In this document: one piece after another, positions 20,917 through 33,290 of the stretch
How positions within the stretch are numbered: position 1 is the first letter of the stretch
How the letters are laid out: the number at the start of each line of letters is the position of its first letter
DNA from: Acanthochromis polyacanthus
Taxonomy: Eukaryota; Chordata; Actinopteri; Pomacentridae
Reading direction: 5' to 3'
DNA: 64,000 nucleotides
Assembly (NCBI RefSeq): GCF_021347895.1
Contig: NC_067122.1
Span: forward strand, 34,008,215-34,072,214
Notes under the pieces: model-generated
Databases searched by the model: none
The model's input: only the letters and a program-made list of their open reading frames with translations
What the model was told of the DNA's origin: nothing
Translations under genes and position numbers: made by a program

Positions 20917-21990
20917 GGTCCGGATGCGACACACCACATGTGCAAAAAAAACAAAACCACTGATGGACACCCAAGTGCTCTACTGTACAGGGAGTGAGGG
21001 GACCACCACCTCGGGGGGAATCAGCCAGCCACTCGTCATACATTCCAACAGTTCCTGTCCACAGAAAAAGAAATACGGTTAGCCACAGGAACAGAGATCT
21101 CTAGAACTACCCTGACACCACACTATATCATACTGAACCCTGAAGGTCACCACCAAAGCTAACCAGGCCACCTGCTCACCCAAACAAATCAAAAACAAAA
21201 GAAACAATCATACAAAACCCAAAGAAATAATTGAAGAACTAAACAGAATCACAAAAAAAGGAAAAACAACCGATAAACAGATCACAAACTCAATGAAAAG
21301 TAATTCTAATGCTAATAATTTTAACAATCAATAACGGGCGTGCCAGGCGATGGGCACACGCACACCAGGACTGTCTTTAAAACCCCATATAATAAGACAT
21401 AGGCAACAATTCCCAATGGCAGAGGACTTGCTGCAATGAACACAGAGACAGAACAGCAGCAGCTTGCTTCAGACGTAGAGCCACTCGTCAATAAAACCGC
21501 AGCTCCTCAGGCATCAGAGGAAACAGCCGCAGAGAACCCGCATGATCACTGCCAACAGCAGTCAGAAACAGTCATTTCACGTGCAGCCCAGCAAACGTAT
21601 TCAAAATGACAGAAATGAGCCAGCCTACCTCAAATCCAACACGATGCATAAGTTATGCCCAGCTCCGAGGCCACACACACCCAGCTCCCAGCCTTCGGCC
21701 AAGGTACCAGCCGAATTCTACTGAAAGCAGAGAGCAGATCAAACACAGCATGAACGTCGCTTGGGGACGCAGTGACTGCGTCAGAACATACCTGACAAGT
21801 AGGTAGAAAAATACTCCGCCAGCATCTCGAGACTGCCACGGCAAACCACGCTGCAGAGTGAACACCCCAGTTCCAGGTAGAGGACGCATGTGGAAAATGC
21901 GCAGCCCTCTCCCAGATATAAAACTATGTGTAATTACCCTTGTATTCCTTGTACTTGCCCTGTGTTACCCTTGTATCCTTGTACTTGCCC
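20917..21990. other. Unassigned stretch (host of the hAT insertion)
   Basis: Together with 17020-17605 this is the sequence into which the hAT inserted. Several short open frames exist on both strands around 21540-21890, but I recognise no protein. A local TATATAAT-like stretch near 21388 is not enough to call a promoter. Confidence 0.3.
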
Positions 21991-21994
21991 TGCG

Positions 21995-22055
21995 CTGCTG
22001 CAATACCTGAATTTCCTCTCTGGTGATCAATAAAGAATTATCTTATCTTATAATG
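21995..22055 (+). repeat. 3' tail of a truncated non-LTR retrotransposon
   Basis: CTGAATTTCCTCTCTGGTGA then TCAATAAAGAATTATCTTAT with a short (TCTTA)n repeat. A 29-bp duplication (ACCCTTGTATTCCTTGTACT..) lies just upstream, 21936-21992. Only the last part of the element is present. Confidence 0.45.
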
Positions 22056-22330
22056 CGGTATAGCCCCACCCAGTGAACCAGGTGCATCAGGATGATTACT
22101 CCCGGCTGCACAAACCTGATCTAATACACCTCTGTGGAGACGGACTGGGCCTTCCTACCACAAGTATATTGATACCGTTGTAGCGGTTCAACTGAAAGAT
22201 CATACTGTTGCACCCTACAAAGGTTCAGTGCTGGAAAAAAACCTTTGTCACCAATATCAAACCGAATATCACAGTCATTCTATACAACAAATAAAGAACA
22301 GGATACAGGCTTACAACAATCAGCACAAGT

Positions 22331-23890
22331 CAGTGGTGTAGTCCAGGGTATACGGCGGTATACGGCGTATACCCACTTATTTTTTAGTTAGCATTGCGTA
22401 TACCCACTTCTAATGCTCCCTGGTGCGCATCATTCAGTAATATCTGTGTGCCAGGTAGCCCGATGATGAAGCCATGAACAACCCTCCTCTGCCTGTAATT
22501 GGCTGGTACATGCTACCTTCACTGATTCGATTGGTTAACTTTAGGGATGAGCCAATCAGAGGCAGAGTAGGGCGGGTCATACAGAGGGAAATTTTGCTAA
22601 CACCTCTGTGGCACTCCAGTTGATTGACAGGTCTGCTTGAAAGATGCGCGGAAATGCGAGAAAGTCAGAATAAACACCTTTCAAGTGAGTGGCAAGTATC
22701 GAGCGAACCTACTTTCATGGACGATACAATTCTCAGGTAAGTTTTAAGGTGGTTTCCAAATGAATCATTGTTTTAAACTACTGGCAACATGACTGCACAT
22801 TTCAAGGAGAAGATATTTTGTCGCCAGTGGTTAAAGCTGCAGTCAATTCCAGCCATTTTCAGTACAAAAAAAAATCGCTAATATTCTATTTGTAAATAAA
22901 AATATGACGAGAAATACAGGGAATATTGGACGCGCATCGCGAGGTGCATTTCCTCGAAAACGACCTATTCGTGGAGTATATACCGTTTTCAAGACATGTT
23001 TTGGACAAAATAGTTTACTGGCTTGTTTCGTCTGGATGTCCAAGGTTGGATTATGGCCGTTTTTGTGGAATATTTTCATCCGTGTGTAATAATGAACCCG
23101 GAAATGTGAGTTGCGCTGTGTACGTTGAAGCCGTGTACAGAGAACGGATGGATGGATATTCGTTTTTTGTCGGACAAATGTGTTTATATTACCCGCTGTG
23201 GTAATCACATCTGAAAGTGGTTTATACCGGCGGATTCATGAGAATCTAAGCTTTCCATCGGCGTGTAGTGTTTGTATAATCGTATTTGTATAATCTGCTT
23301 ATGCAGATCTCAAAGTGTATCGCGGGCGGGACACTGAAGCGTAACTGAAGCGCAACGGGTTAAACTGAGTGTCGGGCCGAGTCTGACTAACGTTTTGAAA
23401 GGCTAACGTTATTCTAACGTAAGTCTGAAGCTAGCTAGATTGGGATAATGTGGGAAAACCTCTAGGCTGGTAGTTGATTTTAAAGTAAGTAAAAACACAA
23501 GAATGAGGACAGGTAGTTTAAGATTCGACCTAAAACAATATTGAAGTTTTATTCATGATGAAATATGAACAAGGATGCACTGTCAGCTTCATATTTGAAG
23601 TATTATATTTAAATAAATGTTCAAAAGTAACAAACACCATGTTTGCCTCATGATAAATACATGTTACATTAATCCAGTTTGCTTGTGTGACCAGTAACAA
23701 CTACAAACTGCTCCTAATCAAGTCATGATAATTTTATAATAGTGGGCAAGTAGAAATGACTGAAAAAATTGAATAGAGTAGTCTTCTATGTCACTGTTTC
23801 TAAAACAGGGCGTTTTTCAGGACTAATTTTTTTTTTAAAAAGGTGAAAATTAAGAGTATACCCACTTCTCCAGGGACCACTACACCACTG
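22331..23890. mobile_element. Non-autonomous hAT element with 8-bp target duplication
   Basis: The termini CAGTGGTGTAGT and ACTACACCACTG are perfect 12-bp inverted repeats, with GTATACCCACTT repeated near each end. GCACAAGT flanks both sides (22323-22330, 23891-23898). No transposase frame was found. It carries a TTAA-flanked element at 22835-23359. Confidence 0.85.
22835..23359 (-). mobile_element. TTAA-flanked repeat, copy 1 (nested in the hAT)
   Basis: Flanked by TTAA at 22831-22834 and 23360-23363. Its whole length is the reverse complement of the better-preserved copy at 62486-63021, including CGCGAGGTGCATTTCCTCGA and CCGGCGGATTCATGAGAATC. TTAA target choice and CCCTTTAA-like ends suggest a piggyBac-type non-autonomous element. 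Confidence 0.7.
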
Positions 23891-23898
23891 GCACAAGT

Positions 23899-26050
23899 TA
23901 TTTATAATCCAGTCCGGATTTTCAGGAGTCTCTTCCTTCTACAGTCTGACCTGTCCAACATAAATAATCCACTCCAGGTTTTCCAAATAATCCAACAAAA
24001 GAAGAACCAAACAAGGAAGTGGGTTGTGGCTGTTCATTCAGTTCCAAAGAAATGAAAATACTCCAAAGAAAAATGTTGCCGTTCGATTTGGGAACAGAGG
24101 ATGAATCACAACAAAAAAAGGAAAGTAAACCAAACTCACAGGTCCATGGTGTCTTACGTGTACGGCGGAGAAGCTCGTGCTGCAGCTGGGCATCTTTTGG
24201 GGCAAAGTCCGACTTGCGCCGGCAATCGGTAACCGGCAACCATGAACCACTTGTTGGGATTATGTGGAAAGACCAACACCATGAACGATCTGTCGCTGAC
24301 TTGCCACCATACTCCTTTGGAGGCTGGCAGATATGAGGAAGTCATAGGGCTGGCTCTCCCAGCGCGTGAAAACACAACCATATTACTGGCTGGAGAACAG
24401 ACGGCTGATGGGGTGTGGAGATCAGGTGATTGTAAAGAACAACATCCCTAATAAATTAATCTAAGCACTTTGACTATCGCCACACCGTATTGGCAGAGTT
24501 CGATCACATTGTAGCTACACCATCTCATTTAAATCCACAAACCCCCAAATTTTACCAAAACAGTCCAGCAGTAGTTAACGTACTGAATTTGAATACAGCA
24601 ATTTAGCAAAAATCACAGGCCATTCATGTTCAAAACAGCAGTAGAAGTTTGTTGTGTCAAAACTGTGACATGTTATTGAGAAAAGACAGCAATTCCTTCT
24701 GGTAAAAAACATTTGACAGCTATTAGAGTGGTAGCCTCCATCTGTGGGTGGATGCCCCACACAGGAAATATGGTACCATCTCCCTGTCAATCTGAAAGGA
24801 GATTATAAAATAGATGTTAGAATACTGTCACAAGATAATCTGGTGGAGATTTTCACTCTTACTGCAGCTGAGCGCTATTTCCACTCCGTTAGGTGGAAGT
24901 CCTCATTAAACCGAGTATTTTACTGGTAGACTGAACAGCCGTAAGTCCAAACAGAGCAACAAGTATTTGTGGAACCGATGTTAAAGCTGACAACAAGAAT
25001 ATTTCCGAACAGTTTACTGACGTCTGCGTGTTTTGAACAGGCATCAGCACAGTCACCTATGGTCTATATCAGATCACTGAATGTCATCAGTTAATCAGTT
25101 AATCGAATGGTACTCCCTGATTGCAGATGATTGTCCAACCAAGATGAATCAATCCAATCCAACTAAAGTAAGCAAGTCCAAGCAAGTCCAACAACATCTA
25201 TTCTTTTTAGTAATGTTTGATGCTACCCTAGCTTGGACCTTGCTAATATTCATGCACCCTAACCCTAACCCAAACCCTGAACATCAGTTTGACTCAGGCT
25301 TTGGCCTCGGCTGATCTGTTCTGGTGCCAAGATCTGTACGTATTAGTTTTGGACCCAATCTGTCCGGTTGCTTGCTATACCAATATTTCGTACCTCATTT
25401 AAATGTTAAGTAACATTAAAAACACTAAAAAACTGTTTTTTCAGGAAGTATGACAGATTTTAAAAGGCTTGTAGCCAACATTTAAGAGTGCCACGTCCAA
25501 GGCAAGACCAGCGCTTATGCTCACACACTCACACAAAAACTTAGTAAAATTTACCTAATGACACCTACCTCCTCTCACTCTAACAATTCTGAATCAAGGA
25601 ATATCCAGATGTCCCAGTTAGACAATGTTTCACCCACTGGAAAGTCAGTTATCATCATCAATTGTATATTTAACCAGTGAGCACAGAACAACTTTCCTCT
25701 CAGCAAACAAATGACAGCAGGCTTTTAGTCTCACACTGTTTCACTGTGGAGCCTGATGTGTAAACCCTCAAGAGGAATAAAACAAGTAAAGCATGTCATT
25801 TGTAGTGGTGGGGGACTTAGATGATGTTGTTCAAATCCTTAGCTTATTTTATAGATTGTAGAGGAAGCATGCCAAACAAGCTACAGCAGCTCAAAAGCCC
25901 CATTACTGCCATATACTGGGCTGGAGTGTAATGTACATGGATTTACAATATATGTAAAATACACACTGGTGCTTTTTAATGTACACATAGGATGAAGCTG
26001 CAGTACATCCTGTACATACAGACTGTTTATATATAGTGTCTGCTGAATAT
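23899..26050. other. No identifiable gene or element
   Basis: About 2.1 kb with scattered short open frames only. Frames around 24019-24451 exist on both strands but match nothing I recognise. A short telomere-like ACCCTAACCCTAACCC occurs near 25257. Confidence 0.4.
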
Positions 26051-26215
26051 ACAGTGGGTACGGAAAGTATTCAGACCCCTTGAAATGTTTCACTCTCTGT
26101 GTCATTGCAGCCATTTACCAAAATCAAAAAAGTTTATTTTATTTCTCATTAATGTACACTCAGCACCCCATCTTGACAGAAAAAAAACAGAAATGCAGAA
26201 ATTTTTGGTCACAGA
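26051..26215 (+). mobile_element. Tc1-like left-end fragment
   Basis: TACAGTGGGTACGGAAAGTA then TTCAGACCCC and TTGCAGCCATTTACCAAAAT are the terminal repeat of a common fish Tc1-like family. No transposase or right end was seen before 26810. Confidence 0.55.
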
Positions 26216-26810
26216 TGAAGTTTCAGGGGTCGTTGGATTAAATGTAAATGTTTTGCAAGATGGCACCATTCCATAGTGAATGGTGCATAGTTGCTTTCCC
26301 TTAGCTGCTGCTGTTATTTTAGATTCTGTATCCTGGAATGTTGGTACACACAAATTACAGATTACTGCTCCAGGGAGGGGACCTGGTGGTTCTGTTATGC
26401 TGTGGGAAGCATGTGGCTGGCATTGCTGGTCCTCTTAGAGGGAAGGGTCGCTGCAAATCAGTAAAAGGTTGTTCTGACTGACCTATACGTATGTGAATAT
26501 TATGCTTTGACCTTCACAGTCACCAGATGTCTAATCAGTTTGACACATATAGAAGATTTTGGACTAACACCAATATCAATAAACCCCAAATGAGGAACAA
26601 CTTTGTTAAAAATGATGTTCCGGTCCTCCAGCAGGGTTCCGAGGGACTTGGAGAATAAGTGACATTTTATGTTGGCTTTTCCCTTAAATTGTCACCCATC
26701 TGTATGTTTTATGCCTGTTCTATGTCAGCTCTAACACTCTTTTGTAAGTCAAAAGAATTGTGAGTTACTCCTTTAATCTTGCCTTAAGCATTCCTTAAGC
26801 TTACCATATA

Positions 26811-28426
26811 CAATGCCTTGTGAAAGTATTCGGCCCCCTTGAACTTTTCAACCTTTCGCCACATTTCAGATATGAAATTTTAATTTTTTGTCAAGAATCA
26901 ACAACAATTGGGACACAATCGTGAAGTGGAATGAAATTTATTGGATATTTTATACTTTTTTTAACAAATAAAAACCTGAAAAGTGGGGTGTGCAATATTA
27001 TTCGGCCCCTTTACTTTCAGTGCAGCAAACTCACTCCAGAAGTTCAGTGAGGATCTCTGAATGATCCAATGTTGTCCTAAATGACTGATGATGATAAATA
27101 GAATCCACCTGTGTGTAATCAAGTCTCCGTATAAATGCACCTGCTCTGTGATAGTCTCAGGGTTCTGTTTAAAGTGCAGAGAGCATCATGAAGACCAAGG
27201 AACACACCAGGCAGGTCCCAGATACTGTTGTGGAGAAGTTTAAAGCCGGATTTGGATACAAAAAGATTTCCCAAGCTTTAAACATCTCAAGGAGCACTGT
27301 GCAAGCAATCATATTGAAATGGAAGGAGTATCAGACCACTGCAAATCTACCAAGACCCGGCCGTCCCTCTAAACTTTCACCTCCAACAAGGAGAAGACTG
27401 ATCAGAGATGCAGCCAAGAGGCCCATGATCACTCTGGATGAACTGCAGAGATCTACAGCTGAGGTGGGAGAGTCTGTCCATAGGACAACAATCAGTCGTA
27501 CACTGCACAAATCTGGCCTTTATGGAAGAGTGGCAAGAAGAAAGCCATTTCTCAAAGATATCCATAAAAAGTCTGGTTTGAAGTTTGCCACAAGCCACCT
27601 GGGAGACACACCAAACATGTGGAAGAAGGTGCTCTGGTCAGATGAAACCAAAATCCAACTTTTTGGCCACAATGCAAAACGATATGTTTGGCGTAAAAGC
27701 AACACAGCTCATCACCCTGAACACACCATCCCCACTGTCAAACATGGTGGTGGCAGCCTCATGGTTTGGGCCTGCTTTTCTTCAGCAGGGACAGGGAAGA
27801 TGGTTAAAATTGATGGGAAGATGAATGGAGCCAAATACAGGAGCATTCTGGAAGAAAACCTGTTGGAGTCTGCAAAAGACCTGAGACTGGGACGGAGATT
27901 TATCTTCCAACAGGACAAGGATTCAAAACATAAAGTCAAATCTACAATGGAATGGTTCACAAATAAACGTATCCAGGTGTTAGAATGGCCAAGTCAAAGT
28001 CCAGACCTGAATCCAATCGAGAATCTGTGGGCAGAGCTGAAGACTGCTGTTCACAAACGCTCTCCATCCAACCTCACTGAGCTCGAGCTGTTTTGCAAGG
28101 AAGAATGGGCAAGAATTTCAGTCTCTCGATGTGCAAAACTGATAGAGACATACCCCAAGCGACTTGCAGCTGTGATTGCAGCAAAAGGTGGCGCTACAAA
28201 GTATTAATGCAAGGGGGCCGAATAATATTGCACGCCCCACTTTTCAGGTTTTTATTTGTTAAAAAAGTTTAAAATATCCAATAAATTTCGTTCCACTTCA
28301 CGATTGTGTCCCACTTGTTGTTGATTCTTGACAAAAAATTAAAATTTTATATCTTTATGTTTGAAGCCTGAAATGTGGCGAAAGGTTGAAAAGTTCAAGG
28401 ATGCCGAATACTTTCACAAGGCACTG
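26811..28426 (+). mobile_element. Complete Tc1-like transposon
   Basis: Inverted repeats of about 210 bp (26811-27020 and 28218-28426) begin CAATGCCTTGTGAAAGTATT and end in the complementary AATACTTTCACAAGGCACTG. TA dinucleotides flank both ends. The 1616-bp unit has the IR-transposase-IR layout of fish Tc1 elements, with a single uninterrupted gene inside. Confidence 0.9.
27188..28207 (+). CDS. Tc1-like DD34E transposase, uninterrupted
   Basis: The 339-residue frame from ATG 27188 is full length for the family. It has an N-terminal paired-like helix-turn-helix DNA-binding region (residues about 10-110), an AT-hook/GRPR-like PRPGRPSK (about 55-62), and the catalytic triad Asp152 (WSDETKIQLFG), Asp243 (FQQDKDSKHK) and Glu278 (SPDLNPIENLW). 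The spacing of 34 residues between Asp243 and Glu278 fits DD34E. The glycine-rich KHGGGSLMVW box and the terminal AAKGGATKY are present. One oddity: the usual QQDNDPKH is QQDKDSKH here. No stop or frameshift is visible, so the copy is recent or selected; activity is not shown. Confidence 0.9.
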   Translation: MKTKEHTRQVPDTVVEKFKAGFGYKKISQALNISRSTVQAIILKWKEYQTTANLPRPGRPSKLSPPTRRRLIRDAAKRPMITLDELQRSTAEVGESVHRTTISRTLHKSGLYGRVARRKPFLKDIHKKSGLKFATSHLGDTPNMWKKVLWSDETKIQLFGHNAKRYVWRKSNTAHHPEHTIPTVKHGGGSLMVWACFSSAGTGKMVKIDGKMNGAKYRSILEENLLESAKDLRLGRRFIFQQDKDSKHKVKSTMEWFTNKRIQVLEWPSQSPDLNPIENLWAELKTAVHKRSPSNLTELELFCKEEWARISVSRCAKLIETYPKRLAAVIAAKGGATKY

Positions 28427-29654
28427 TATTTATCTTGAAGTATAGCTGAAAAAACATATGTGAAAGGTCTAAAAGGTGGAAGGTATAAAATGAACATCTA
28501 AAACTGCTGGAACAGAAGTATGAAGTAGCATAAAATGTGAAGTATAAGTGCATCAAATGTGCACCTCTCTACAGCAGCTGAATGACTGGACTTTCCATCA
28601 CTGTCTGCTCTCTCATTTGACCACAGAGGGGCAGTACAGGTTTACTAATGTCGCTTCAGCAGCAGGTAAAGCCATTAAACCATCTCTAATACATTTTGCA
28701 GCATTGCAGTCTGACATGGATCTTCCTCTTTTACTCTACTGTTCATCAATTTTCCTTTCTTACTGTTGTTCATCCTCACCCTCTTTTACCCGTACGCCCC
28801 TTTCTCTGTCTTTTTCCTACAGATTACATCACACCCTTCTATGCAGCACCACATATATTTATTTATATTTTTACAACACAGACCCATCTGGCCTCACACA
28901 AGCACATATATCTCACTAAATGGCAACCTGTAACATTAATATGGAGTACTATGTGCATCAAAATGGTGTATATGTGTGAGAGGGCACTCTGTCTCACTCT
29001 TTCTGCGGCAGTTTCCTAAGTGCCATACATCATATCCAGCCTGGCTCATGGCCACATGCACTGTCAATATTCTACTCAGAAAACAGTCAGTATGTTGTAT
29101 GATGTCTGCACAGTGTGTCTGCAGCTTTGCCTATTCCTTCCTCTCCTCAGTGTTGACACTGTATTTCCAGCTATGTCTATAGCCAAAAATGATCTCTGTA
29201 TCATTTTACACGTGCAGCATCGAATAAAGACCCTCATCTATTACAGCCTCAGAGAGACCATCTGTTAGTGAGCAGCTGTACAATCTCCAGTTGTGTTATC
29301 ACTTTACTGTCTCACATAATTAAGATCGTATCAGTTAATTTCGAGTATATGGTACAATATTTATTGTTTGTTTGTATGGTTCATTGTTGTCACATTAGGA
29401 ATGTTTTCATATCTTAAATGATCAAAACACAGTTTGAACTCAAATGAGCTCAACTGTAGCTATAAATCTATGTAGTTTGTGTATGGTGTGTGTGTATAAA
29501 GAAGTATATAAGTAAACTTCAACAAGATCCCAAACAAATGTGATTGAAGATGATTGTAGACCACATGACAACGTGAATGAGCTCAGCTCATCAAAGTACA
29601 GTGACTCCACAGTGAAATGAATCTCCAGCAGACCAGTCAGACACAACAGTGGAA
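28427..29654. other. No identifiable gene or element
   Basis: About 1.2 kb of ordinary-looking sequence with short open frames (28548-29268 on plus) that are pyrimidine-rich and unlike known proteins. Confidence 0.4.
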
Positions 29655-30626
29655 TTTAAAGGGAACATATTATCCAAATCTCACTTGGTGAAAGTGTTCT
29701 TACAGTAGTGTGTGTTGCAGTAGCCTCATTGTGAGGTTCGAATTTGAAAAGTGTCTGTTTCCTCCCTGCCTTGCTACACCACATTTTGTGAAAATGCCTG
29801 CTCAAACGTCTGAGTTTGAGTTGGGTCCGCTTATGACGAAATAAGCGGATTTAACTCCTCCCCCTGACTGTGCCCCCCACCCCTGGCATGGCCGCACTGT
29901 CCTACCAGTGTGCATTGGTCCTGGGTGAGGGAGGGGGATCTGGAGTATCGGTTCCCTCACAGCGCCACTCTTCTCTCATTTCCCGGAGCTCGGCTTCTCG
30001 GTGCGGGTGCCGGGCAGTCTCGTGCGAAGTGACCAGGCTCATGGCACCGGTAGCAGGCGTCTGGAGAGCGGCGGCAGCGGCGCCGGTCGGCTCCCCGCTC
30101 TGGGCTGGTGGTGGCTGGCGGCTGGCTGCTGGAGCATCTCTCCTGCTAGCGGCAGCGGCTCCCCGCTCTCGGCTGGTGGTGGCCGGCGGCTGGCTGCTGG
30201 AGCATCTCTCCTGCTGGCGGCTGCTGCGGCGTAGGCTTTGCCGCCTGTGGCGTCCCACCGTTTCGTCAAGGGGCGGCGGGTTCTTGGTGTGGTGGAGCTG
30301 TTGGGGATTACAGGAGCGAACTCTCCGCTGGCCAGCTCTTTTCCTCTTGGGTTTGCTCCCAAGAGGCGGCTCAGTCTCTCGGTGACAGCTTGTTGTAAGC
30401 CGCGTCCTCTCCCAGAGAGGGGAGGGGGAGTGGGCATTCATTTGCATACCTGGAAGCAGGCCCAGAAACAGCTTGTTCTGAGGAGGGCTGGTGAGAGTGA
30501 ATTTTTCGACTGCTGAAACTCCGAACAAAGGATGATTTTGGGGCGAACAAACTTAAATACTATGTTTTTGGGCTTCTGAGACCTATATGACCAGACTGAA
30601 AAACAGCATAATATGGGACCTTTAAA
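29655..30626. mobile_element. MITE-like element with a GC-rich core
   Basis: Termini TTTAAAGGGAACATATTAT and, reversed, TTTAAAGGTCCCATATTAT match at 16 of 19 positions. The outer parts are A/T-rich, but 29860-30440 is strongly GC-rich with an internal 73-bp tandem duplication (GGCTCCCCGCTCTSGGCTGG units near 30085-30220). Overlapping open frames on both strands in the core are a result of base composition. No transposase seen. Confidence 0.6.
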
Positions 30627-31139
30627 TCAACATCAGATGTTGGAAGCAGTCCAACAAAATCTGCAGATTTTCTGTATAATGTATTTGACAAGACATTTTA
30701 CTTGTGACTGTTATGCATGTATGCTGTTAATAGAACTATTATAACTTTTTTAAAAATGTTTTTTGTTTGTTTAGCAAATGTTCATGATGTATAGGGTTCT
30801 AGTTTTACACTACTTTCTGCTCAATGAATCTCTTTTTCTACTTCATTTCAGTGGCACTTTCATTTTCCTGCAGAAGATCGATATCTTGTATCTTATACGA
30901 GATGCACAATTAAATAAATCACCATATTAAATTACTGCTGAACAGTGGCCTTGTTGCCAGTACGTGCAGCAGCACATTGAGTCTTTAGGTGACTTGACTG
31001 ATTGCAGCTGAATCAGGACCATTATCAGGAAAAAAAAATCTGTTCTAACATCTGGTGACCACACTTGGTTTTCTGCAATAGGATGATCCCATGTGTTATA
31101 TTGTTGAGAGAGTCATACATGCAGTTACACAGTATTTAA

Positions 31140-31370
31140 TCTTCCATCCATCCATCCATCCATCCATCTTTTACACACCAGTTAATCCTCATTAGGGTCA
31201 TGGGGGGCTGGAGTCTATCTCAGCTGACTGAGGGTGAAGACAGGGGACACCTGGACAGATAACAGTCTGTCACAGGGATGCATAGAAAAACCTTGAGAAA
31301 ACCCACATATACACAGAGAGAACATGCAAAGTTCTCATGCATAACGATCCCAGACACACACACACACACA
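31140..31370 (-). mobile_element. V-SINE fragment (minus)
   Basis: (CCAT)n followed by AGGGTCATGGGGGGCTGGAG, GACAGGGGACACC and GAGAAAACCCACATATACAC matches the complete copy at 39722-40092, but it ends before the tRNA-like part. Confidence 0.65.
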
Positions 31371-31455
31371 AGCCAGTCTTCCTATTTGCACACCACAAAA
31401 CTTAACCCTGTTGTGATGACACATAATTCAGTTACAAAAAAATAGGGCTCATTAA

Positions 31456-31883
31456 CCCTTAAAAAGCCGGGACCGAGTATACTCGGTTCCCGCTTACCTG
31501 TACAAACAGCCAAAACCGAACATTCTCGGCTCAACACGTGTGACTTGTTTATGATTGCAAATTAACATAAAATATGCACACACCCGTATGTTTGGTAAGA
31601 TATAAACATTGGCCCCAAATTTGCTTATTTCAGACGATAAAGCCCTATGAGCCGTTATAACAAAGCCACAATTACAAAGCTTTTATTGGGGCCGCGTCCC
31701 GTAATAACACACCAGTGCCGGCCGAAATTCACAATGTCGAACGTCTACGACAATGCGACTTCGCAAGACTTGATCGATATTTTTATGGATTGGGTTGTTT
31801 TAGTATATGTTTTAGTATATGTACCTCCCCAGAAATATGGCTGGACATGCAAATATATATAAAATAACATGGTCTTGTAAGGG
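31456..31883. mobile_element. TTAA-flanked (piggyBac-like) MITE
   Basis: TTAA at 31452-31455 and 31884-31887 flank ends CCCTTAAAAAGCC and (reversed) CCCTTACAAGACC. Near the left end, GGGACCGAGTATACTCGGTT is part of a near-perfect hairpin. A short frame (MSNVYDNATSQDLIDIFMDW, 31734 on) could be a remnant of an N-terminal transposase exon; this is unproven. Confidence 0.65.
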
Positions 31884-32409
31884 TTAAGTTACAGGCAAAA
31901 ATTCTCTGTTACACCAGAAGACTCTTCCAGCTGGACAGTTAAACAGCCAATAAGAAAGACATTTCCCACCCTGCAGCACAGAATAACGTAGAATAATTCA
32001 AAGATTCCATCAAATACAGTAGCTGCACAGGGTTGAATTATTGTTCATTATCAAGGACTTTTCTTTCAGGAGGCTGAGGCGGAGTGTTCTGGCTTCAAAA
32101 GTCCCATTTTACAGAAAGTTAATTTAATAGAAATTATTTCTGTAAGTATGTTTGAGATTGCTGCCTAATCAGATTTACAGCAAAGCTTTACTAAACCTGC
32201 TGGAACAGCTAAACAGCAGCTTCACCTTCAATTAGCTGTCTGAGGTTAGGAAATTAATGCAGGCACATTGATGTTGTCTGTTTAAAGCTGTGATTTAAGA
32301 TTTACTTCAGTATTTCTGACTTTGTAATTAAAGGGTCTATGTTATGAGACTGCTGTTGTGGTAGTCAAACTGGAAATCAACACTTGGCTTTGCAGATCCG
32401 GTAGTCATC

Positions 32410-33290
32410 CCAACATTCAAACTATTTACAGGTGAAGTGATGGGCATTATTTATCTCTTTATAGTGGCACATATCAGGTAGCTGGATGTATACGGCAGCA
32501 AATGAACCGTCAATTCTTGAAGTTGATGTCAAGGAAATGGACAGTGTACGGATCTGCTTTTGCTAGATTGTGATGACTAGATGGCTGGGTCAGAGAAGCT
32601 GTAAAATGGTAGGTGTTATTGAGTGTCTGCAGTGGTTAGTACCTACCAAAAACTGTCCAAGAAACAACAGGTGAATGTGTGACCAACATCCTTATGGGAA
32701 ATCCAAGACTTACTGAATGGTGTGAGAAGTGAAAGCTGGCCATGTGGAAACATCAGAGAGATGGATGGGTAAGTGTGCATTACTTGTGTTGAAGAGACAA
32801 TAGTAGGATTCACAATGGGAAGAAGGCAAACTGGTGGAGTCAATGTGATGGTCTGATCAAAGATCTGCTCTGAAACCCTGGGTCATGCATTGACTCTTAG
32901 CACTTACCTAAACATTGTTGCAGACCATATACCCCCTGAATGCAACAATATTCCCAGATGCCAGTGTCCTCTGTCAGTAGTATATTGCTCCTTGCCACAC
33001 TGTTATGTTCCAAAGCCACTCTGGAACAATTTTTGCAGAGTTCAAGGTGTTGATTTTGCCACCAGATACCCCATATATTACATTTCTATACAGTGCTCGA
33101 AAACCAAGACCAACTCATGAAGGCCCAACGTAACAGGACTTAAAGAATATGAACCTGACACTACAGGACACCTTCAGAGGTCTTCTGAAGTGCAGGCCTT
33201 GATAGGTGAGAGCTGTTTTGGCAGCGTGAGGGAGATCTAGACAGTTTACAGCAGTTGGTTTGGCTACTGTGGCACGTCAGTGTGCATTAT
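32410..33290 (+). pseudogene. Ancient Tc1/mariner-like transposon fossil
   Basis: Blocks recognisable in order: GATGACTAGATGGCTGGGTCAGA (32570-32590), GCAGTGGTTAGTACCTACCA (32630-32648), ACATTGTTGCAGACCA (32912), a QQDNAPCH-like remnant near 32985-33000, AGAGTTCAAGGTGTTGA (33037-33053) and GTGAGAGCTGTTTTGGCAGC near 33205. These correspond to a widespread fish Tc1-like family, but the frame is broken throughout. Ends were not located. Confidence 0.55.

Noticed and set aside
25257..25280. Interstitial telomere repeat
   Set aside because: Only about three CCCTAA units; too short to mark a chromosome fusion.
29870..30528. Overlapping GC-rich frames of up to 208 codons
   Set aside because: Both strands are open because of base composition and a tandem duplication; no domain is recognisable.
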